64,000 bases of DNA, taken from NCBI RefSeq assembly GCF_024868665.1, contig NC_079904.1:4665807-4729806 (forward strand), given 5' to 3'. This document shows, in pieces, positions 1 to 12,592 of the stretch (within the stretch, counting starts at the first letter, position 1; the number at the start of each line of letters is the position of its first letter). Position numbers and translations under genes: made by a program. The DNA is from Triplophysa rosa (Eukaryota > Chordata > Actinopteri > Cypriniformes > Nemacheilidae). Under the pieces are notes generated by a model. It did not search any database. It saw nothing but the letters and a program-made list of their open reading frames with translations, and was not told the origin of the DNA.

Positions 1-240
1 GTGCTTTGTACGTTTTTTGTCTTTAAACCAACCTTTTAGGCCGGTAAAGTATTTTGTGGCTTCTCAAATACCTTCCACCACATGAGCGTCTAACGTAACA
101 CCACAAACACAATCCGGCCGAATGCGTTTTCGACTTCTTCTGGAAGTGGTAGAAAGTCGACAAGCTCAAAACGTTTCTCACCCCGTTTACACCTGTATTT
201 AACGTCGTCCACTTGTGATCCGATCGACCAAAACGCATAT

Positions 241-346
241 CAAGTGTAGGCTGCAGAGGCCCTGAGAGGACAGGGGCACTTCAGGGGCCAATAAGATTTC
301 AACTGGGGCCAGTGCCCCTCTGGCCCCACCCCTAGATCCGCCAGTG
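241..346. mobile_element. terminal fragment of a hAT-like element
   Basis: The GC-rich stretch ends CTAGATCCGCCAGTG at 346, close to the inverse of the common CAGTGGCGGATCTAG element end. It abuts CCACGAAC, which is where the TTAAAGGGGTCATATG MITE copy resumes. The other end and its target duplication would lie left of the window or are lost. The left boundary of this entry is arbitrary, and 1-240 may belong to the same element. Confidence 0.45.
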
Positions 347-791
347 CCACGAACTGTAGATTTGTGGGGGTGTGGTTACACGAGGCGTTTCAGGCAGGTC
401 TGGGTGAGCATTTGCTTTTAGATAGAATGCATCTTTTGTTCCGACACTTACATTTTTGCAATTTTACGTGTCTAATACATGCATGGAATCCTGCTATTTA
501 AATCTGTCATCTGCCGGTTCTGCACGTATGAGTGAATGTGTTGCACAGGTCAACGTGCTACACACGTGACGCTCGTGGATTTATATATGTGTCCCACTGT
601 ATGAGGACATAAACACATGAACATCAGGTCCAGAGTTGCCCTGAGAGTTTAGTCCAGGTGCATTTAACTGTCTTCACTGTTTGAGACATTTCAAGTCAGA
701 TCGTGGAATCGAGATTCTTTGTTATGAAGATCGTGATATGCTTTTTTGGGAAAATCACACAGCCCTAATTCGCGCCATATGACCCCTTTAA
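347..791. mobile_element. broken copy of the TTAAAGGGGTCATATG MITE
   Basis: Sequence 352-480 (for example ATTTGTGGGGGTGTGGTTAC) is the reverse complement of 27785-27910, and the copy ends CGCCATATGACCCCTTTAA at 791. The left part is cut off by the hAT-like fragment ending at 346. The middle (about 490-740) does not align with the copy at 26-28 kb. Confidence 0.6.
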
Positions 792-1041
792 CATAATGCA
801 GGATACCAGGCAAGTTTTTTTAATATGTTCGTATTTTGTATCTGGAGAAGTTTTTACCATAGTTTTTATATAATCATGTTTTGTATAATTACAATAGTGT
901 ACATTTTGTTTCCTTTGCTGAGTAGATTTCAAAGTAAAAGTCACTGTTATACAGAAAGTACAAAAGAAGTGTTAATTATTATTTATATTATAAAAAAACG
1001 TATATTTAACCCCTTGATCCCTCAATGGATAACTACAGCTC

Positions 1042-1306
1042 TTAAAGGGACAGTTCAGCCAAAAATAAAAATCATTTAATAATTTTCATGTTATTCCACA
1101 CCGCTATGATACACTAAAGGAGATACTTTAAAGAATGTTTGTAACCAACCAACATTGGGTCCCATTGACTTCCAAACGAAACACTTAAACACTCAGACAT
1201 TTCTCAAAATATCTTCTTTCATGTTCCACAAAAGAAATAGTTATATTCAAATTTTGAACGACTCGAGGGTGAAAAAATATGACAGATTTTTTTTTTGAGT
1301 GGACCT
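1042..1306. mobile_element. TTAAAGGGATAGTTCACC-family MITE (degenerate)
   Basis: Starts TTAAAGGGACAGTTCAGCC. It has the family core with GTAACCAACCAACATTGGGT and TTCTCAAAATATCTTCTTTC, and ends in a diverged region around 1290-1306. It belongs to a very abundant cyprinid MITE family whose consensus begins AAAGGGATAGTTCACCC and ends inversely. The family name (Angel-like) is not certain. Confidence 0.65.
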
Positions 1307-2068
1307 TGCATTTATTTCTTAAGCTTCTTGTCAATTTCTTGCCAAGTTTAAACTATTAAAAGTTTATGTGAAGTTTAAATGAGAACAAAAAGCTTAAAGT
1401 GAGCTTGAAAATAGCTCCGTTTCTTTTTAAATGACAGTACAAGACAGACATATTCGTTTTTGAAATGTTACAGGGCTGAAATGTACTGCATTACAGGAAT
1501 GACATTGGTTTATAGAGCCCCATGCCAGGCCGTATTGATTGCTGATATTCATCTTTCAGTTTTTCTCTCCTGTAATGGAATAGCAGGTGAGGTGATTTAC
1601 ATTTTTTTGAAGATACATTTTCCTCATGGGTGATTCCATCTTTATACCTGCCAATAGAAGTACATCACAGCAGAGGAAGCATTCGTCTGATGCCGTTCCT
1701 CCAATGCTGTTTGAATGCTGCTTATTGAGAGTAAATATGTGTGTATAACGGTGATTGTCAGTTTTAGTTTTGGAGATATGATCCTCACCATCTGGACCAG
1801 CAGCAGGAACTATAAAAGCAAAAGATGCAGAGTTTATAGCTCACATTCATTACATTTTCAGTTTAAATCTGATAATTACATAAGTGTATATTAGCTTATA
1901 TTCTTGATTCTTGAAAGAACAGTTTTCACTGACTTATGACCATTTTGTCATTTATTAAACACCATATTGTACTAATATGACCTTCTCTCTTCTGTAGGAC
2001 ATAAAACATGTTTATCAGAAGGAGACTGTATTCTATTAGATAAAAGTGAAAGTCGCTGTAAAACTATA

Positions 2069-2347
2069 CACTCTCAAAAATGCTGGGTTATTTTCAACCC
2101 AGCGTTGGGTCAAAAAGGACAAACCCAACTGTTGGGTTATAAATGAACACATGTTGGGTTGTTTTAATTTATTGTTGTTCAAATATAAACATTGTCGATT
2201 TAAGTTAGCCAAAATTAGCCTTTGCTGGATCGTTTAAACCTAAAACGCTGGGTTGTTTAGTTTAACCCATTGTCGCTTTTTGACCCCAGGTTCATCCATT
2301 TTTGATCCAACGCTGTGTTGAAAATAACCCTGCATTTTTTTAGGGTG
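2069..2347. mobile_element. CACTCTCAAAAATGCTGGGTT MITE
   Basis: The inverted ends are CACTCTCAAAAATGCTGGG and CCTGCATTTTTTTAGGGTG. Several inner GTTGGGT/ACCCAAC motifs follow, including CAACCCAGCGTTGGGTC. This is a type common in fish genomes. A TA lies directly left, but no clear right-hand duplication was seen. Confidence 0.75.
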
Positions 2348-2670
2348 TGAATATTAAAAAGTCCATATTGAAAACATCGACGTGATTGGCAGTCTTTTTT
2401 GAGCTTAGTTATAATTGAGATCTTTTCTGAAACTCTAATTTAGATATATGTAAGATTTTAATATCTGAGATGCAGGACACTTAAGCAAAAGTTTTCATTA
2501 GTTTTTATTTAATTTCATTGCTGTCTAAGAGAAACACATTTGTACTCTTACCTTTGCTCTTATGGGCTGTGTCCACCGAGGCGTTTCTGCCAGCATACGG
2601 CGTGTTTTTTCAAATGTTTCCAATTTGAGAACAGCTGCAGCTGACGTTCTTTTCCGTAGGCTCAGAGTCG

Positions 2671-2864
2671 GTGTTGTATCAAAATCCTACTCCCCGTGAG
2701 ATTACGACTCCCCTGTTTTCCCCTGCGAAGGTTAGGGTTAGGATTAGGTGTGGGGGCGGGATTTAGAGATAGGGACCAATCACAAAGCAGCATCCTAAGT
2801 GAATGAACCAATCAGAAGTAGGGGAGTCGTAATCTCACAGGGAGTCGAATTTTAGTACAACACC
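2671..2864. mobile_element. 194-bp MITE with GAGATTACGACTCCC inverted arms
   Basis: The left arm GTGTTGTATCAAAATCCTAC and onward through GTGAGATTACGACTCCCC is answered on the right by GGGGAGTCGTAATCTCAC and TTTTAGTACAACAC. It lies inside a second repeat (about 2570-2985) whose ends read GTCCACCGAGGCGTTT and GGCGTTTTCAGCCGCGTAAA, so it is a nested insertion. Confidence 0.78.
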
Positions 2865-3737
2865 GGTTCTAAGCGTTTTTTACGTTCAGCGTATAGTAAC
2901 CAATGCGCCTCCGCTTAACCCCCGCCCCCCGCCCCCCGTTTTTAGCCAACACTTGGCGTTTTCAGCCGCGTAAAAGCGCCCAGTGGATCTGGAGCCTTAA
3001 TCATGGTAGTCTGAGCATGCTAGAGTTTGAAGAGTTGAAACCAAGAATATTTCAATTTTTCGTGTTTTGTGTTCAGACACAAACAGTCCAGCGTGTCCTC
3101 GAGCCTGTATCTCACTTTCAAACTGTCCTCACTTGGCTCTCAGTTTGAAGCGCTGCATGAGAGAATTAAGGACGGAAATCAATTCGAGGACTGCCATTTT
3201 CCCCTCAAGTGTCTTATTAGAAGATTACGCCACCGCCTGAGATTATTGATTCCAATCAAATCTGTTAGCTTCATTAGCTGATAGTTTTGCCTGCTCAGAC
3301 GGAGGTGAACGGATGAAAGATCAGGGAAAATGCCAGCCTTTATAATACAGTTGTTTCATATTAGGTTTTTGCATTTAAATGCCAGTGAGGCTTTGTGTAT
3401 AGAAATCGGAGCGTATTTTCCCAGGAAGGTTTTTTTTTGAGATGGCAAAGCGAAAGCTTTTTAGATGATTAGGGTTGGATGGAAACAGAGCGGGCAGAAG
3501 CCGGAGACCTGTGCAATGCATTTAATCTCATAAACTAATGTGCTGTGATCACATTCATCAATCTGCTCATCATGGTGGGCTGAAGTATCTGACACTGTGA
3601 CATGCGGAGGGTGAAATCACAGCAGCGCTAACTCAACTTTGCTCGGCAAGTGGGGCTACACACTTTACTCAAGAGCTTGATTTGGTGTTATGATCAGTAT
3701 GTATAACTGAGTTATGTTTTCAGTAGTATCGGATGGG

Positions 3738-3738
<1 letters not shown>

Positions 3739-3826
<88 letters not shown>

Positions 3827-3849
3827 TGTGTGTGTGTGTGTGTGTGTGT
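3739..3849. repeat. (TG)n microsatellite
   Basis: About 55 TG units with two interruptions (GTGCGTG near 3769 and GTGGGTG near 3822). The overlapping cysteine-valine and threonine-histidine frames are artefacts of this tract. Confidence 0.97.
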
Positions 3850-4260
3850 TTTGTTGGCTGTTGTGCGGGTACACAACCATTCAAAACTGTAGGGTCGTCA
3901 TTCTTCATTAATATTTGCAGACTAATATTTATAAATATTTTTTTAGAATAAAGAATTATTATTCAATATAATTAGAATATAGCTATTTTTATGAGTTTAC
4001 ATATTACATGACATATTATATAATCTGCTTTAATATATCATATTCAAATGCTTATTTAAACAACATATATATTAAATGTTTTGTTTGAGTATGTGTCAAA
4101 ATTATGGAATAACACAAACTATGGGAATATTTTTTTTTTTACATTAAATAAAAACTATAAATATATATTTTTACAGTATCTTTATTATTGTTTATTTTTA
4201 ATGAAACATTACTTTTGTAATGAAAAAAAAATGTAATGGCACAGTTGTACTTTATTTTAT

Positions 4261-4452
4261 ATATATCGCTGCTGTCCTTCTGAAACCTCATATCTCCATA
4301 TTTCGTGATTTATATTCATATTTAACCAATAAAAAGGATTCAAAAGTGCTAATTTTGAAAACACAGTATATAATCGTTTAAAAAGTACCGTTTTTTTTCC
4401 ATTCCCTGAAAAACAGTGGACATTCGATGTTTCGGAAGGACAGTGACTATAT
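4261..4452. mobile_element. ATATCGCTGCTGTCCTTC MITE
   Basis: The ends ATATATCGCTGCTGTCCTTC and GGAAGGACAGTGACTATAT are inverted, and CTGAAACCTCATA answers CGATGTTTCGG. AATTTTGAAAACACAGTATA in the centre is shared with the copies at 40998-41222 and 49679-49900. Confidence 0.75.
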
Positions 4453-5851
4453 TCTTCTAATTTAGAGTTCATGACTTCTGAACACTATACATAAAGTATA
4501 TACTAATTATAATAAACCACAGATCAAAACTTAACCACTGAAACCAGGCTTATCCACTTTTTATGTTATTTAATGCCAAATAGTGAGACTGTTGAAATTG
4601 AAACTTTATTATGAAGTCTCTATTGTATCAGGTGCATTTATATCAGGTGAAGGTCAAGGGCTAAGTGAATAGTTAATATGAGATAGTCATCTCGCAAACA
4701 ATGCACTGACACCAAAAGGGAAATGGAATACGTTTGCATGCAAAATGACCGGGTGGAATTATACAACCATTAGCATGTGAACGATGATTGGCAACTTTGG
4801 CGCACCGCTGTAGGTAAAATGCAACCCGAGCTGACTTTTATCTCAATCACTTTGCCGTGGGTTGAGATGCCCGTGGCTCTCTTTACGCTACCGTATGTTA
4901 CCTTACGCCACCTTACTCAGGTCCTGTCCTCATACCTAAAGAAAATTACTTGGGCGCTGAGGAAACAAATACTGGGTGTCTTAATCTTATTTTCGACCAC
5001 CTTTTTGATTGAATTTAGACGAAAATTAGCTGTGTACTGATATAGGCTTGTGCTGTTTGTGCAGGCTACAGATAGCGGTCAGTCAATGTGTTTTTCTCAA
5101 ACATTGTCTTGTGTGTTGAGTGATGCTGTTCAAGAGGCCCTAATGGTCCATGTGATCAATGACAGGGTCAGATAATTGATTGATGAATCAACCATTCCGC
5201 GACTCCTTTCTGTGGACTTGTGGACGGCTCAGACGATCAATTCTGTTCCCAATGGAGTGATATCATTAAGTGTCAGGAAGTTTCGATAACAGCATCCACC
5301 CAGAATATATTTGACCTAGGAATGGGCTGTTAACTTTACCAAAGTCGAAACAATAGCGAGACTTTGCCGGGGCTCAGGGGCACAATATTTCTCTTCACAA
5401 TTTTCAGACTCACCTCTCAGAGCCCCAAAGCACTTTTGTGCGAAAGGTTTTTGTAATTAAAGACAAAAGCCACTTTGCTTGTTTCTTTTAATCCGTGCAG
5501 GTGAAGGTTTTTTTCATTCTCTCTTAGGAAAGGTCAAGAAATCATCCGAAAAGTTGGCCCTAAATCCCAGGCGTAAACACGGATCAGAGATGAGCTCCAA
5601 TAATCTCCTCTCCTTTATGACAAAGGACGTTTTTTAGTTTGATATCGGATCAGTGTTGACCTTTGTGTGCACCATCTATGTCACTTTCAGTCAAAGCTAT
5701 AGTCTCTGGGGTTTCTCGTTCGATCTTGTGAATTGAAGTAGAAGTATCCGAACAATGTTTGAAATATCTACTGGATTTCTTTGAGTAATTGTTGTTAAAG
5801 ATTTTTGGAGCTTTAAGTCCACGTCTTTTAGCTTTGTGACTGTGTACTGTA

Positions 5852-6090
5852 CACTCTTAAAAAATAAAGGTGCTTAAAATGTTCCTCACAGCGATGCCAT
5901 AGAAGAACCATTTTTGGTACCACAAAGAACCATTCAGTCAAAGGTTCTTTAAAGAACCGTTTCTTTCTTACTTTTTTTTAAATCTGAAGAACCATCAGAA
6001 AGGTTCTTCAGACGATAAAGGTTTCTTTATGGAACCAAAAGGTTCTTCTATGGCATCGAAGAACCTTTTGAAGCACCTTTTTTAAGAGTG
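5852..6090. mobile_element. CACTCTTAAAAA MITE with TA duplication
   Basis: The ends CACTCTTAAAAAATAAAGGT and CACCTTTTTTAAGAGTG are near-perfect inverses, flanked by TA at 5850-5851 and 6091-6092. The 239-bp interior is full of AAGAACC/GGTTCTT motifs that pair across the centre, for example GATGCCATAGAAGAACC with GGTTCTTCTATGGCATCG. TA duplication suggests a Tc1/mariner-type mobiliser, by inference. Confidence 0.85.
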
Positions 6091-7923
6091 TACCGTGTAA
6101 AAGTTGACTAACACATACAGTATACACATTTTAAAACACAGCTGCTTTTCTAGAAGAATGATCCAAAAATATTGATAATTTTGGCATGCAGGATTCACAT
6201 TTTGTCCAGTCCAATGCTTTTGAAAATGAAAATGACCAAAGAGGCGATTCATGATGTCGACAAACAGTTTTGCAGATGTGCCTTCGTTCTAATTCAAGTA
6301 GAAGCAGTAATACATACATGTTGCCCATGGGCAACAAGCTATAGCCTATTTAAAAAAACACCTTCAATATGTTACCTGCCAACAGTCTCAATAGGAAAAA
6401 CGTCAAAACAAGACATTTCATGTCCTAAATGCATGTTTAGAGCCTTACAGTTGATTAATGGGTTGCCAGATCCCTCTTCAAAAGTAGCCTACCTACTGTA
6501 AAAGAACCAACTTAGGGCTTGAGTAGACGCACCGTATGTTTCTTTTTCTTGTCTCTTAAACCACCCATGCCTCTTTGTGGCCTGTATTGTCGTATGTTGT
6601 GTTAGGATCAAAGCAATAAGCTTGAGACTTTTTTCAATCCGCAAATGAATCTTCGAGAAGGGACGTGCTTCTCGACATCCAGATGCCACAACAATGGATA
6701 CACCGGGTCTTTTTTGCACAGCCTCACATATGTTTATGTAAGGATCTGGAAGAACAGGATGACTCATTTTTTATCATTGATGTAAACTGAATTTAATCAT
6801 TCTGGGAATAAGATGGCAGTGAATAAGCAAGCTATCAGGTATCTCTGCTGTTGCTATTTTAGTCAATAATACCTGCATCGTAAGGAAGCGTTGGATTGTT
6901 AAGTGAAATAATACTTATTTTGCCCAGAGGAACATTTGAGGATGCTCTTTCATATCACATGAAGTTTGCATTTATGTTTCATTTAAATGCCTCAGATGTT
7001 TAAAATAAGATTCCTTGGGAGAAATAAGAACAGACATAAATGAGACAGGGTTGACATATAGTTAAGGTCTAAAAATAGCTTATCAAAGATTGAGACAACA
7101 ATGCTCCATTTGTTCTTCATTCAGTATCATTGCAGTCTATAGAAAACAATAGAGATAAAACAATCTCATATCTCATTTATGATTTTTCAGGCACAAGTGA
7201 GTGTGAGGTGATTTGTGGTGGTCTCTCTCTTTGTGAAGATGGTTTGTCCCCCATGTCTACTAAATAGAACCGACCATCTCGATCAACACCTGCTCTTCCC
7301 CCGAGGGGGCCTGTCACCGGAGAGCATGTGGGCTTGTGGCGGCTCGACCTTAGTGATACCCTGGATGTTGAATGCTTGACTTAACAGGGAGATTTCCATA
7401 AGTGTGGCAGAGTCTGATGAATATTCAAAACTTTTGCTACACCACACTCAACACCTTGACTCAACCTCAAAATCAGTAGTTTACCTTTAGAAATAGCCAT
7501 ATCAGGGCGGAGAACAATGCACAAATACAGTGACACCCGAAAAATATATTTTGAAACTTACAGTAGGATATAGTAAGAAAATAACGTATGAATAGCATTG
7601 CAGTGTATAACAAATGTAAAGTATTGAAAGATAGCACAAGCATATAAAAACATTTAAAATATATTTAATTTTGAGGAACACTGAAGTATTTGGACACTTT
7701 GGTTGTCAAATACCAGTGATATGATAAACCACACCTGTGTTTATTCTGCTAGAGCACCTGTGTGTACTTGAGGGTAAGTGACTTTATACATCTAAAAAGA
7801 ACCTTTTAACCATTTTGGCTGAATGCATTAGCAAAAAAAAGTGAATTAGCTTGTTTGCAGATGCTACTTGGACTGGCATTTTGTTTGTAATGACATATCA
7901 TCTATTTTTAGGTTGCCGTAGTT

Positions 7924-8202
7924 CAGAGGTTTTCAAACTGGTAGTCTTTGCAAAGAAAGAAAAATTGCAATAGTACAAATACATCTGAATTCTGTTCAGA
8001 TTTATACATCCAACATTGTTCTTATTTTAGCCAATTATTTAACATGTTGTCTTTAAAATATCAAACTTTTTACTGATTTTTCATAGCCTAAATGTTTCTT
8101 AATACAAAAAATACTAAGAGGAATATGTATTAAGAAGGGGGTCCTCACAAAAGATTCATCATATTTGGGGGTCCCTCGCATCGTAAAGTTTGAAAACCCC
8201 TG
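7924..8202. mobile_element. hAT-like MITE, 279 bp
   Basis: The ends are CAGAGGTTTTCAAACT and AAGTTTGAAAACCCCTG, inverted with few mismatches. The flanking 8-mers CCGTAGTT (7916-7923) and CCTTTGTT (8203-8210) agree at 6 of 8 positions, as expected for an older hAT insertion. No coding frame lies inside. Confidence 0.7.
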
Positions 8203-8804
8203 CCTTTGTTGTACATTCGGCCATTTGTTTCTGGAAGGGAAGAGAACACAGCCATGGAGTTTGAAAGAGACATGGAGCGTATCACTTCTGTAGATAACCT
8301 TTTGTTCAGTATCTGTTATAATGCATTATTTTTGTGCTCCTCACAAAGCGAATCAAGGCGTGAAACTCGGCAGGGTCAGCTGTTTGTTATACTGTGACTT
8401 CATGATCGCTAAACCTCCGCGTGACAGGGCTTTCTGATCTCCCTTTTCTATTAAATTCTGTCAGCGGATTTCATCTGTTTCTGGAAGCAGGCGCTTTTGG
8501 CTTTTTAAACAGACACAAACATGTATGTATAATACACTAGAAAGTGCCATTCACGAGACTTGGTCATACTGTTATTTAGCAGCAGTTCTCTGACAGATTC
8601 GCTTCAATGGAAAATGGCACATTCTGAAACGCTCCCACTGTAAAATGAAATAAATAAAGCATTAAGTAATTATGAGGTCCGAAAATAACGATGACAGTTT
8701 AAGGTCAACCAACTAGAAAATCTGAGAATCCAGAACTTTAGGATTTAGGGGTAAAAAATGACCGGCAGGCTATGAAGGTCACCGTAACATGGACAAATAA
8801 TTTA

Positions 8805-9245
8805 AATGAATAGCTGACCAAAAATGATACATTTGTCTTTAGTTTCTCACTTTCATCGCAAAATGAGAAACTAAAGTCTTATCACTCACATGTGTTTTTT
8901 ATCTGATTATGTTTCTTCAGTGGGAAACAGAATGGAAAAAATGATTAAATTCTTTTTCAAACAATGGAAGTGAATGGAGAGAGAGGCAAAAATTGGCATT
9001 CAAAAATATTAAATTTGTCCCATCTTATGTGCGTGCTAGATGGAACATAAGAAGACATGGACCACTTTTATGATATTTCTATGGTGCTGTTGTCATTTTT
9101 TGAAAGCATCTGTCTCCGTTTACTTTCACTCTGTGGAAAGAACCAGCATGGGTCTCCTTTTTTGTTCCACAAAAGTGAAAATCATAACATCAGGATGAAT
9201 AACCGATAAGAAAATTGTCGTCTTCGGGTGAAGTGTTACTAGTCT
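8805..9245. mobile_element. TTAAAGGGATAGTTCACC-family MITE (old, long copy)
   Basis: The left end AAATGAATAGCTGACCAAAAA and the right end CTTCGGGTGAAGTGTTAC are degenerate versions of the family ends. GTTCCACAAAAGTGAAAATC is close to a core motif. Divergence is high, so the boundaries are approximate. Confidence 0.45.
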
Positions 9246-10029
9246 GTGAATTATTCATTTTGCCAAAAGCTTGACAATATATATGCATAATGAATACTAA
9301 AGTACAGTATAAAATGATATTAAGAATATATACTTACTTAGTATACCCACATCCCTTCTTGTGTTTCACGGATGAAAGAAAGTCAGATAGGTTTAGAATG
9401 ACGTGAGAGTAAGTGATAAAAAGTACTGTCCTTTTAATCTAGTTTTTCATTTATAATCCATCACCTGTTGCAGGCTTGATGTCAGATATATGTTTTAATA
9501 TAGTTCCAATGCTGAAGTGCTGAAGGATGTTTGACATTTACAATGAATTTTCATGCATCTCTAGAGTTCCTACTGTATCCTCACTAGCTCATATTTTACA
9601 TATTTGTTAATAAAGCAGTTGTGGCAGCTATCACAGTGGGCCTTCTCCACATGCTGGCATCTTTCACCCAACTCAGTTGACATTTGAGTTCACAGCTGGG
9701 TCTGTTCCCAGATCAGTCTTGATCATCTTTTTTGGCCCTCGGGCAACATCTCTTTCGCCAGCCTCATTTAAATGCAAAAGAATATTAAAATAGATTATCA
9801 TCATTAACACTGGGCTGTATCTTGATGAATTTTATTCAGCCGCTCTCTCCTCCCTCCCCCTGAGCCATCCGTGCTAACCAAATTAATAATCCCCACCTGG
9901 TTCCTTGAAAACCTCTAGGTGGCAAACAAAAGCTCGGTATTAACGAGGCTCTCAAATACGGGTGAGAAAAATGTAATATTTATCCTAAAGACTTGGAAAA
10001 GAAATTCACATTCTGTCTGTACTATAATG

Positions 10030-10046
10030 TGTATATACAGTATATA

Positions 10047-10112
<66 letters not shown>
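10030..10112. repeat. (TA)n microsatellite
   Basis: Alternating TA with TATACAGTATA and TATACTG interruptions. The short tyrosine-isoleucine frames here are artefacts. Confidence 0.95.
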
Positions 10113-10113
<1 letters not shown>

Positions 10114-10984
10114 AAACATGATAATTCAGACATGACTTCAAAGCATTGTATCTAAATGCTAAAATATTGCTAAATAATGTAAGATATAAACAACATACTT
10201 TAGTGCATAACAGTAGCGAGCAAATAAGCATTTATGCCATATACAGTATACATTATGAATATTACACGCCGTGGCTGACGCTAGAAGTCATCAACATAAT
10301 CTATTACAAATAACACATGCAGTTTTCAGATGTCCAACATGCGTCATTCAGCGTTGGATGCTGAGAATTGTCAGTACGCCAAGCGTTCAGCGCGGTAATG
10401 AACGCTGCCATAAAATCCTTCTGACAGTTCTCTGTATGTAAATAACCTCATGCATTTTTGGTACTCGCTTACTGGATGAGTATAAATGTTGGCATTCATT
10501 ACATTGGTTGACAGGCTTACTGAGCACGCTGTGGACTTGTTTCTCAGGCCAGAGTACAAATAATGAGGCTCTTGAATTCAGGAGTTTATTTTTATTATTC
10601 CTGAGATGGATTACAGTATGAGCAAAGATGACAGTTTTAAGATAGTGTGTGTTTCCTAAGCATGAATAAGAATATGGGTTAGATCCGTTTCATATTTTGG
10701 TCAACATCATATTTGAATGGCTGCTGTGTGTCGGGTCTTTGTAAGGAAGGTTTGGTGTTTTTAATGTTGTTCATTAGAGCTTTAATAAGACACATTAAAT
10801 GTGATGTGTGTAATATCACTTTCCCATGTCTGCCATTGGTCAACAAACAGATTCCTTTATTTTCTTTATGAGGAAGCAAATGTGGCGTTCTAATAATTGT
10901 CTTAAATACAGTTTAGCTAGGATATTTTTTTGTGAACCCTAAATGAACTTAATGAGAACTTTGAAATGTACATTTAAACTCTTT

Positions 10985-11225
10985 CTAAGTTCTTTAGTTA
11001 TTGTAAATTCTTGGCCACCATTGACTACCATAGAAGGAAAAATTGCTTTAAGTTTCTTTGTTCTGTTGAACACAAAAGAAGATATTTTGAAGAATGCACT
11101 TTGACAACCATTGCAAATTTTCCTATGGTAGTCAATGTTGGCCAAGAACTGTTTGGTTACAGCATTCTTCCGAATATCTTTCTCTGTGTTCATCAGAACA
11201 AAGATATTTATACAGATTTGTTTCT
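10985..11225. mobile_element. TTAAAGGGATAGTTCACC-family MITE interior
   Basis: Contains the paired motifs TTGACTACCATAGAAGG and CCTATGGTAGTCAA, GAACACAAAAGAAGATATTT, and CAGAACAAAGATATTTATAC. These match the copies at 50797-51199 and 59820-60110. The terminal repeats are not preserved. Confidence 0.65.
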
Positions 11226-11929
11226 TTCTTCCTTCCTTCCTCTCTCCTTCTAATGTAATCATTATAAACCATCGCCTTCTCGCTTGATCTACGATTCATT
11301 GTTCTTCATTGTCTGTTATCAGCTTTGATATGCACACAATCTTACAAATGCTCTATTAGTCCGCCCACTAAAATGTTTGGACATGAACATACCCAGTGTC
11401 CACCACACAAGAACAACAGGGGTCCTTGAATGTGTCATTATGTGTTTTAGATTTCTCGTTTTAACCATTTCAAACCGACATGTGTGCTTTTATATATGCT
11501 CTTTGATTGCTTCCGGATATTTATTCCTTTCTATTCGGTATTTTAAATATAGATTATAATTGAATTCTAAAACATTTTACATATTCATATTGAATCAGCA
11601 ATTAATAAGAACTCATCAGTAAATAAGTCACGTTTTTTAATGTAGCTGCATGAATGCATTCAGAAAAGTGGTCTTGGAAAGAATTGTGCATTGTTCTGGC
11701 TGAAACTTCTAAGTTTGCATGGAAGCAGACAAACTGAGCTTTTGTACCCAGTGTTAATGGGAAGCCTACAGACATTCACAATACACATGACTGTCATTCG
11801 TGCCCACATTAACAGTTTACACACTCTTTAAATCCCTCCTCACCTCAGAACCCCCGTGCGTGCGGCATGCTCGGATTTAATGTGTCATAGTTTAAATACC
11901 CGCTCAATTCTGCGGTCTCTTGGTTGTAT

Positions 11930-12420
11930 TTGCAGTCTCATCTCTGCAGAGCACCATTAAAATCACTGACGGAAGCAGCAGATGGAATTGGATTACCGGC
12001 GGACAATGGAGGCAGGCCAAGATGCGCCGGGCATGGGAGCCTCCTTCATTAGCCTGAGCTCATTCTGTAGTTAATGCTTTGCGGCGCTAACGCTGGGAAC
12101 GCTACAGCTCGTCCTGGCTCTGGGTCTGAATGTGAAGCTCTCTATTCAACCTGCCCCGGCTGATTGATTAGCTTTTGTCTCTCTGATTAAAGGCGGCTCG
12201 TGTCCCCTCGTGCCGCAAGACTTATATAAATGGGAAGAGGCCTGTGAGAAAGCGAGATTGAGCGAGCGAGAGAGACGGGCTAAAGGAAAGCGAAGGGTTC
12301 GGAGAATGAGATTTGGCTTTGTCACAGGGAGAGTAAACTTTAATCTCAATCAGGGACTGAAAAGCAGCGTGTGTGGCATGGCGGGCAATCGCTAATGGAT
12401 GTTTCTACTGCTTCGGCTGC
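11930..12420. other. unique, moderately GC-rich stretch; candidate conserved non-coding element
   Basis: The stretch is free of recognised repeats and more even in composition than its flanks. It is dense in homeodomain-type cores (TGATTGATTAG, CTGATTAAAG) and has one TATATAAAT at about 12222 next to a GAGCGAGCGAGAGAG run. No long domain-bearing frame is present. Calling it regulatory is inference only. Confidence 0.3.
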
Positions 12421-12592
12421 CAAGTAATAATCATAAGAAGACATTATGTGCACATAAGGAAGGGAAAATAACATTACGAGAAACGTTTGCGCGGACCTCA
12501 GCATCCATTTAGTGATGGTTTTGCTTTATGTCCTGCTAACCTGCGGTATAAATTTACCATGGTTATGGGTGTTGTTAGTAAAAACAAGTAAA

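Noticed and set aside
3665..3951. Cys-Val and Thr-His repeat proteins on both strands
   Set aside because: Direct translation of the (TG)n microsatellite.
9915..10231. Tyr-Ile-rich small membrane-like peptides
   Set aside because: Artefacts of the (TA)n tract.
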